DNA from: Proteobacteria bacterium UBA1858
GTDB lineage: Bacteria > Pseudomonadota > Gammaproteobacteria > UBA4575
NCBI GenBank assembly: GCA_002338385.1
Contig: DDIE01000008.1
Coordinates: 1 to 8,952, forward strand
DNA: 8,952 bases
Reading direction: 5' to 3'
Shown here: piece after piece, positions 4,986-8,952 of the stretch
How the letters are laid out: the number at the start of each line of letters is the position of its first letter
Numbering within the stretch: position 1 is the first letter of the stretch
Program-made: the position numbers and the translations under genes
The notes under the pieces: model-generated
Told to the model about the DNA's origin: nothing
The model's database searches: none
What the model saw: only the letters and a program-made list of their open reading frames with translations

Positions 4986-7128
4986 TCGCTATTTTTTGCA
5001 AACTGGTATAGTCCAGCTTGCCATTACCTAGGCGCGGTAATTCTTGCAGGTATAAGATCTCATCTGGCAGCATAATCTCCACTCCACCGGCCGCCAGTAT
5101 ATGCTGCCTGAGTGTGTGTCTATCGGCTGCCAATTTATCCGTCAAAAGCACTAGTTTTTCACCTTTACGCTCGCTGCTGACAGCACAAACGCAATGCTGA
5201 TTATCTGGCCATAACGTCTCCAGCCAGAGTTCAATTTTGGCCAGTGAGATCATTTCACCCGCCACTTTGGCAAATCTTTTTGCGCGTCCTAGGATGGTGA
5301 TAAAACCATCCTCATCAACATCGACAATATCGCCTGTGTCGTACCAGCCTTGCTCAGGACGGTCTAGATTATGCATGTCGCCTGCCCGCACATAGCCCAA
5401 CATAATATTATCGCCTTTAACCCATAGTCGCCCTCCGGCAGTGATACCCTCGACAGGCTTGAGCTGATATTCAATGCCCGGTAACAAGCGCCCGACAGTG
5501 TCGTCCTTGTTGTAACTATAGTTATTCAGACTCAAAGCTGGCGATGTCTCAGTGACCCCATAACCCTCGAGAATTTTCTTAGCATATTTTGTTAACCACT
5601 GATGCCGTGTTTTGGCTGTCAGCTTTTCTGCACCCGCAATAACAATTCTCAGATACTGAAAATGGTCGCACTCCGCATGTCTGGCATAACCTTGCAAGAA
5701 GGTATTGGTACCAAACAGTACCGTGGCACGGCTATCATATACAAACTCCGGGATTGTCTTGTAATGCAGTGGCGATGGATACAGAAATGTTTTGATACCA
5801 CTAATCACTGGGAGCACCATGCCAACACCCAAGCCAAAGGTATGAAACAGAGGCAGGGCGTTAAAGAATATATCCTGGCTATTAAAATCAATCGTCGCTT
5901 TCACTTGAGCGGAATTTGTCAATAAATTTTTATGGCTGAGCACCACGGCTTTAGGTGTACCCGAAGAACCTGAGGTGAACAAGATGACTGCAGGGTGTTG
6001 GGCTGTGACGCTGGAGGAGTATGCCGTACCTGCTCCAAATTTGGCTTTGACTAATGCCTTCAATTTATCCTTGAATTGGACACTTTGCCTGACATCCTCG
6101 AGGTAAATAATCTGGCTACATTGCTCAAGCATGGTCAGTACGGATTGCAAGCCTGCCATCTCAATGAATTTTCTCGAAGTCAGAATGATCTTAATATCAG
6201 CACTATCTAGGGCTGACTTAATATTATCTTCACCCGCAGTGTAGTTAAGCATTGCAGCAACCAGACCCATTTCCTGAAGCGCATAAAAAGTCACTACTGT
6301 GGCCATCACATTAGGTAAAAATACGCCTATGTTGCCCTCGCATACGCCCTTTTTTGCGAGCGCATCAGATAGCACTAAACTGGCTATTCGTAAGCGCTGC
6401 AGACTCATCGCCTCGCGTTGCATATCTTCGATAATTTTCTGTTCACCGCCATAATTATTAATCGACTCACACAAGGCTTGGGTAAGTGTCGTATCGGTAT
6501 TACTGGTGGCATAAAATGTGGCTATCATTAAGTCATAAATTCTTAAGCGAATTTGTTGCTTACGTTTCTTGACGGGCAAGTGTGCCGGCACATCGAGGGC
6601 TTGTGGTGGGCAGATAGTGAGTGTGATCTTGGGAAACATGCGTTGTTTGACCTTCCCCTGTAGGCGCCCAAAGCGACTGTATTGAGCACCATCAATACGT
6701 ACTGGGATAATGTCAGCGTTACCTAGCTGAGCAATTTTGCCAGCGCCTTCATACACTTTCATAATCGTGCCAGTATTGCTAATGCGTCCCTCCGGAAAAA
6801 TCACCACTCGGCGCCCCTTGCGCAGCATTTTAATTAATCCTTTTACTGCCATAGACTTACCCGAATCGAGTGGATACATCTCAAAATGACGGGTGAAAAT
6901 CTTTGCCCACCATTTCTCATTGACATCTTTATTGATGGCGAAGACTGGCATATTAGGTATGAAACTCATCAACAAAGGACCATCAAGATAAGAGACATGA
7001 TTGGCAATCACCACGTAATTACCCTCCTCGCGCGGATAATTATCCAGTCCCCGCACCTCGACCCGATATATAATTTTGAACAGGAGGCGGGCCAGCCATT
7101 TCAAACATTGTCTTTTGAGCTGCTTCAT
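4918..7128 (-). CDS. aas: Bifunctional 2-acylglycerophosphoethanolamine acyltransferase / acyl-[ACP] synthetase
   Basis: Two-domain inner-membrane enzyme that re-acylates lysophosphatidylethanolamine: the synthetase loads fatty acid on bound ACP and the acyltransferase passes it to the 2-position of the lysolipid. About 736 residues (E. coli 719). The PlsC-type domain (about 1-205) has NHVSYLDG at 43-50 (His44, Asp49), FPEGRIS at 111-117 and IIPVRIDG near 140-147. The AMP-forming domain (about 215-725) has the P-loop FTSGSSGTPK at 384-393, GYGVTETSP at 522-530, YDTGDI at 596-601, GRAKRFAKVAGEMIS at 614-628 and the catalytic-lysine motif GNGKLDY (Lys704). An in-frame TTG at 7137 adds three residues but has no ribosome binding site; GAGG at 7132-7135 supports the ATG at 7128. 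The last 23 codons, including the stop, lie in the overlap with cysQ. The flippase gene lplT, often adjacent or fused, is absent here. Confidence 0.95.
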   Translation of the reverse strand: MKQLKRQCLKWLARLLFKIIYRVEVRGLDNYPREEGNYVVIANHVSYLDGPLLMSFIPNMPVFAINKDVNEKWWAKIFTRHFEMYPLDSGKSMAVKGLIKMLRKGRRVVIFPEGRISNTGTIMKVYEGAGKIAQLGNADIIPVRIDGAQYSRFGRLQGKVKQRMFPKITLTICPPQALDVPAHLPVKKRKQQIRLRIYDLMIATFYATSNTDTTLTQALCESINNYGGEQKIIEDMQREAMSLQRLRIASLVLSDALAKKGVCEGNIGVFLPNVMATVVTFYALQEMGLVAAMLNYTAGEDNIKSALDSADIKIILTSRKFIEMAGLQSVLTMLEQCSQIIYLEDVRQSVQFKDKLKALVKAKFGAGTAYSSSVTAQHPAVILFTSGSSGTPKAVVLSHKNLLTNSAQVKATIDFNSQDIFFNALPLFHTFGLGVGMVLPVISGIKTFLYPSPLHYKTIPEFVYDSRATVLFGTNTFLQGYARHAECDHFQYLRIVIAGAEKLTAKTRHQWLTKYAKKILEGYGVTETSPALSLNNYSYNKDDTVGRLLPGIEYQLKPVEGITAGGRLWVKGDNIMLGYVRAGDMHNLDRPEQGWYDTGDIVDVDEDGFITILGRAKRFAKVAGEMISLAKIELWLETLWPDNQHCVCAVSSERKGEKLVLLTDKLAADRHTLRQHILAAGGVEIMLPDEILYLQELPRLGNGKLDYTSLQKIATSHFAAAQGNTAANRGADLHVQ

Positions 7129-7208
7129 AGTCCTCAATAGTGCGCGCGCAGGCTTGCCATTTCAAGGACTGGTAAAGCTGGGCCCTGTTTGCGAAACTAA
7201 GCTAATTT

Positions 7209-7214
7209 AAGGAG
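7209..7214 (+). promoter_or_regulatory. Strong ribosome binding site of the ABM-domain gene
   Basis: AAGGAG lies six bases before the ATG at 7221. It is the clearest Shine-Dalgarno sequence in the window and fixes the start of the following gene. Most other plus-strand starts here lack a comparable site, so efficient translation is expected. Confidence 0.75.
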
Positions 7215-7220
7215 CTCACC

Positions 7221-7529
7221 ATGCATGTCGTAACCAATCGCGTTTTTGTTCATCCTGACTGGCAACAAACGTTTGAAACTCGATTCGAACAACGCGCAGG
7301 ACAAATCGAATCACAACCAGGCTTTAAGAGAATGCAAATTCTCAAGCCACACTCAGATCAAGCCCCTTATGTTGTCTATACTGAGTGGCAGAGTGAGGCG
7401 GCATTCAAGCAATGGCTGGGCAGTGACGATTTCAAAGCCGCCCATCAAAATCCCATGCCTGACGAAGCTTTTACGCAGCAAGGTATGTTGGAGCAACACA
7501 CTGTGATCATTAGCGCAGATGTCAGTTGA
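7221..7529 (+). CDS. ABM-fold protein with IsdG-type Asn/Trp/His triad (candidate haem-degrading monooxygenase)
   Basis: Small cytoplasmic protein of the antibiotic-biosynthesis-monooxygenase (ABM) ferredoxin-like fold, 102 residues, normally a dimer. The first strand is VVTNRVFV and the second half contains VVYTEWQSEAAFKQWLGSDD followed by FKAAHQ. In IsdG/IsdI haem oxygenases the active-site residues are Asn7, Trp67 and His77. The equivalents here are Asn6, Trp65 and His75, with the W-to-H spacing of 10 kept and the S-D-x-F-K-A-A-H motif intact. This favours a haem-degrading role over a generic ABM protein, though the name antibiotic monooxygenase is what automatic pipelines often give. It has a strong AAGGAG ribosome binding site, diverges from aas and is convergent with the hydrolase gene eight bases away. 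I saw no convincing Fur box upstream. Family is secure; haem activity is inferred. Confidence 0.87.
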   Translation: MHVVTNRVFVHPDWQQTFETRFEQRAGQIESQPGFKRMQILKPHSDQAPYVVYTEWQSEAAFKQWLGSDDFKAAHQNPMPDEAFTQQGMLEQHTVIISADVS

Positions 7530-7537
7530 AGAGTGCC

Positions 7538-8389
7538 CTAATGGGTATGTGTGTGCAAAAAAGCTAATACTTTAGACTGTAATGCCGGTGCCTCGAGGAG
7601 GCCGTGTTGATGCGCCAGAGATCCATCCTTGATTTGAATAGAAACACTACCATTGTCTGGATGCATGAATGCACCGCATTCACCGCGCGCCCAATCGGCC
7701 TGAAACCAAGGATCGTGCTTGGCCACTAAACTCATCACAGGTTCGGATACAGGCGCGCGCAATCCTTGATATTCTGGCCAACCGGCATGACACGTCCACC
7801 CCTCGATAATGCGTGCATTGACATGCTGTTGTGGTGTATTGCCTCTCATCATAGCGGCAGTAATACCACCTTCACTGAAACCCAGTAAAAAGACATTGTT
7901 GGCATCTACCCAGGCGAGTTGCTTAGCGCGTGTTACGGCATTGAGTGCATCCTGTTGACGCATCATCAGAGTAGATCGATATAAGCCTCCCGTCTTAGTC
8001 ACAGGATCACATGACTTTGGGTATTTATTGCGCGCGAAACTGTCCGGGGCGATAGCGGCATAGCCAGCGGCCGCCAGCATTTCCATGCGTTTGATACTGC
8101 CTGCCCATAAGCCTGAGCAACCATGCAAATAGATCACTACAGGGTATTTGACCCCTGCATAGTGCTCATTAGCTAAGGCCTTGATGGATGACTTCGTTAT
8201 GCCCTTGTCAGGCGCTGGCCGGCGCACAAGTGCATGCCTCCAGGTTCTATTAATTTCCTCAACATCATACCAATCGGCCGCTAGCATTTGATCAACAGGG
8301 GTGAATTCACGCGCCGATGTGCTAATGTCCTGCGCAGACAGTGGTCCAGCTAGCATATATAGTGCTATCAACCGGATTAAATTAAGCAT
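7538..8389 (-). CDS. Secreted alpha/beta hydrolase, dienelactone-hydrolase-like
   Basis: Predicted periplasmic hydrolase of the alpha/beta fold; substrate unknown. Using the ATG at 8389 the protein has 283 residues. Residues 1-19 (MLNLIRLIALYMLAGPLSA) read as a signal peptide cleaved before QD. The core shows VVIYLHGCSG at 84-93 (oxyanion region), the nucleophile elbow GFSEGG at 170-175 with Ser172, a probable acid Asp226 in AKHDPW, and a C-terminal histidine in SLAHQHG (His260 or His262). Four cysteines (in HGCSG, KSCDP, WTCHAG and RGECG) could form disulfides, fitting export. An upstream ATG at 8395 is in frame, but GGAG at 8397-8400 is only one base from it and seven from the ATG at 8389, so the latter is preferred. 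The protein ends in an unusual HTHTH tail. It is divergent from ybaN. Confidence 0.87.
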   Translation of the reverse strand: MLNLIRLIALYMLAGPLSAQDISTSAREFTPVDQMLAADWYDVEEINRTWRHALVRRPAPDKGITKSSIKALANEHYAGVKYPVVIYLHGCSGLWAGSIKRMEMLAAAGYAAIAPDSFARNKYPKSCDPVTKTGGLYRSTLMMRQQDALNAVTRAKQLAWVDANNVFLLGFSEGGITAAMMRGNTPQQHVNARIIEGWTCHAGWPEYQGLRAPVSEPVMSLVAKHDPWFQADWARGECGAFMHPDNGSVSIQIKDGSLAHQHGLLEAPALQSKVLAFLHTHTH

Positions 8390-8423
8390 AAACATTCTCC
8401 TTGATATACATTGGATGCGACCA

Positions 8424-8454
8424 ACTTAAGATCAGTACATTTAAGTCAAGATCA
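8424..8454. repeat. Short inverted and direct repeats in the hydrolase / ybaN divergent region
   Basis: ACTTAA (8424-8429) and TTAAGT (8441-8446) form a 6-bp inverted repeat with an 11-base spacer. AAGATCA occurs at 8428-8434 and again at 8448-8454, exactly 20 bases (about two helical turns) apart. This suits a regulator site shared by the divergent genes, but both elements are short and could be chance. Confidence 0.25.
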
Positions 8455-8474
8455 AACTTTGGGACATTGGGTTA

Positions 8475-8846
8475 ATGAACCTAAAAGTAAAAAACATACT
8501 ACTTACATTATTTGGCTGGATATGCGTTGGCTTAGGGGTCATTGGCGTAGTTTTGCCCTTGTTACCCACTACGCCATTCATTTTATTAGCCGCCAGTTGC
8601 TTTGCAAAATCATCGCCTAGGTTCCATGCTTGGATTACTCAGCATAGCTTTTTTGGCCCAATCATCAGGAATTTCAGCCATAAACAACCGATACCTAAGC
8701 CTATTTGTATTAAAATCATTGTGCTCATTAGCGCCACCTTAAGTCTCTCTATATTTTTAATTAATACGTTATGGGTCACTATTTTACTCGTTCTGCTGGG
8801 CACCGGTCTCTGCACCTATTTATGGCTCTCTAGTAGCGATACTTAG
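8475..8846 (+). CDS. ybaN: YbaN family (DUF454) inner-membrane protein
   Basis: Small inner-membrane protein of the DUF454/YbaN family with no established biochemical function. The 123 residues (E. coli YbaN about 125) contain the hallmark LPLLPTTPFILLAASCFAKS near residues 28-47, followed by SPRFHAWITQHSFFGPIIRN with the conserved F-G-P. Hydrophobic segments at about 8-27, 31-45, 80-97 and 98-118 suggest three or four membrane passes. The short cytoplasmic-looking loop SHKQPIPK precedes the last two. The start at 8475 gives the usual N-terminus, with only a weak GGG a few bases upstream as a ribosome binding site. It is transcribed away from the hydrolase gene. I recall DUF454 genes near haem-uptake or haem-oxygenase genes in some gammaproteobacteria; the IsdG-like gene lies about 1 kb away here, but no operon joins them. 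Confidence 0.92.
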   Translation: MNLKVKNILLTLFGWICVGLGVIGVVLPLLPTTPFILLAASCFAKSSPRFHAWITQHSFFGPIIRNFSHKQPIPKPICIKIIVLISATLSLSIFLINTLWVTILLVLLGTGLCTYLWLSSSDT

Positions 8847-8867
8847 ACTACATGCTAAGCAAATTAC

Positions 8868-8916
8868 GCAAGCATTATTTAACTTGATTAATATCATATA
8901 GTTATAGCAAGCATTA
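8868..8916 (+). repeat. 10-bp direct repeat downstream of ybaN
   Basis: GCAAGCATTA occurs at 8868-8877 and 8907-8916, 39 bases apart. The first copy is also the 3' part of a weak hairpin (ATGCT 8852-8856 with AGCAT 8871-8875, 14-base loop, then TATTT) that might end ybaN transcription. The rest of 8847-8952 is AT-rich with no gene seen. Confidence 0.35.
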
Positions 8917-8930
8917 ACGGAGAATAATAA

Positions 8931-8952
8931 TAATTAATATTCATATTAATTA
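8931..8952. repeat. All-AT 9-bp inverted repeat at the window edge
   Basis: TAATTAATA (8931-8939) and TATTAATTA (8944-8952) are perfect inverted copies around the 4-base centre TTCA. The right arm ends on the last base, so the repeat could be longer. An SD-like CGGAG at 8918-8922 lies just before it, suggesting a gene or leader may begin beyond the window. Confidence 0.4.

Noticed and set aside
5602..5925. 107-codon plus-strand frame inside aas
   Set aside because: Antisense to the adenylation domain of Aas, with no ribosome binding site and no recognisable protein. Shadow frame.
6886..7140. 84-codon plus-strand frame over the start of aas
   Set aside because: Antisense to the acyltransferase domain; composition reflects the complement of a real gene.
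7141..7220. Fur box or promoter upstream of the IsdG-like gene
   Set aside because: No stretch resembles the GATAATGATAATCATTATC consensus, and no -35/-10 pair with acceptable spacing could be assigned.

Overview
The window most likely comes from the chromosome of a gammaproteobacterium of moderate GC content. The support is the combination of a proC-yggT operon, HspQ, a YrfG-type GMP/IMP nucleotidase, CysQ, a two-domain Aas and YbaN, all of which are typical of that class. The HU paralogue, with its Lys/Ala/Pro-rich N-terminal tail, resembles proteins I associate with Legionella, Coxiella and Xanthomonas relatives. Genus cannot be fixed by eye. I see no insertion sequence, prophage gene, tRNA, rRNA or CRISPR array, and no stretch above 300 bases lacks a gene.

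Layout. 1-874 (+): 3' part of proC (proline synthesis), overlapped by yggT (membrane protein). 1045-1383 (+): an HU-family nucleoid protein with its own promoter, a long leader and a strong 13-bp hairpin after it. 1442-2220 (-): hspQ followed by a TerB-like gene, coupled through a TAATG junction. A 95-bp divergent region holds a 12-bp palindrome and two possible back-to-back -10 elements. 2316-3445 (+): a three-gene string of a small unknown protein, an Xre/MbcA/ParS-type antitoxin homologue with no RES toxin beside it, and a YkgJ-type cysteine-cluster protein. 3442-4116 (-): YrfG-type HAD nucleotidase. 4164-4985 (+): cysQ. 4918-7128 (-): aas. 7221-7529 (+): a small ABM-fold protein that keeps the Asn/Trp/His set of IsdG-type haem-degrading enzymes. 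7538-8389 (-): a secreted dienelactone-hydrolase-like alpha/beta hydrolase. 8475-8846 (+): a YbaN (DUF454) membrane protein. The last 106 bases are AT-rich and contain a direct repeat and an inverted repeat cut off by the window edge.

How the genes relate. Most are housekeeping or stress and metabolite-repair functions: proline synthesis, nucleoid structure, proteolysis control, PAP/3'-phosphonucleotide removal, nucleotide dephosphorylation and lysophospholipid re-acylation. Gene orientation alternates often. Two tail-to-tail pairs physically overlap (ykgJ/yrfG by 4 bp, cysQ/aas by 68 bp) and a third is separated by 8 bp, so there is little room for ordinary terminators and convergent transcripts are likely. 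I found no convincing new multi-gene system. The items most worth checking are the toxin-less antitoxin homologue in its three-gene string, the IsdG-like triad, and the two mutually exclusive hairpins at the end of the HU gene.
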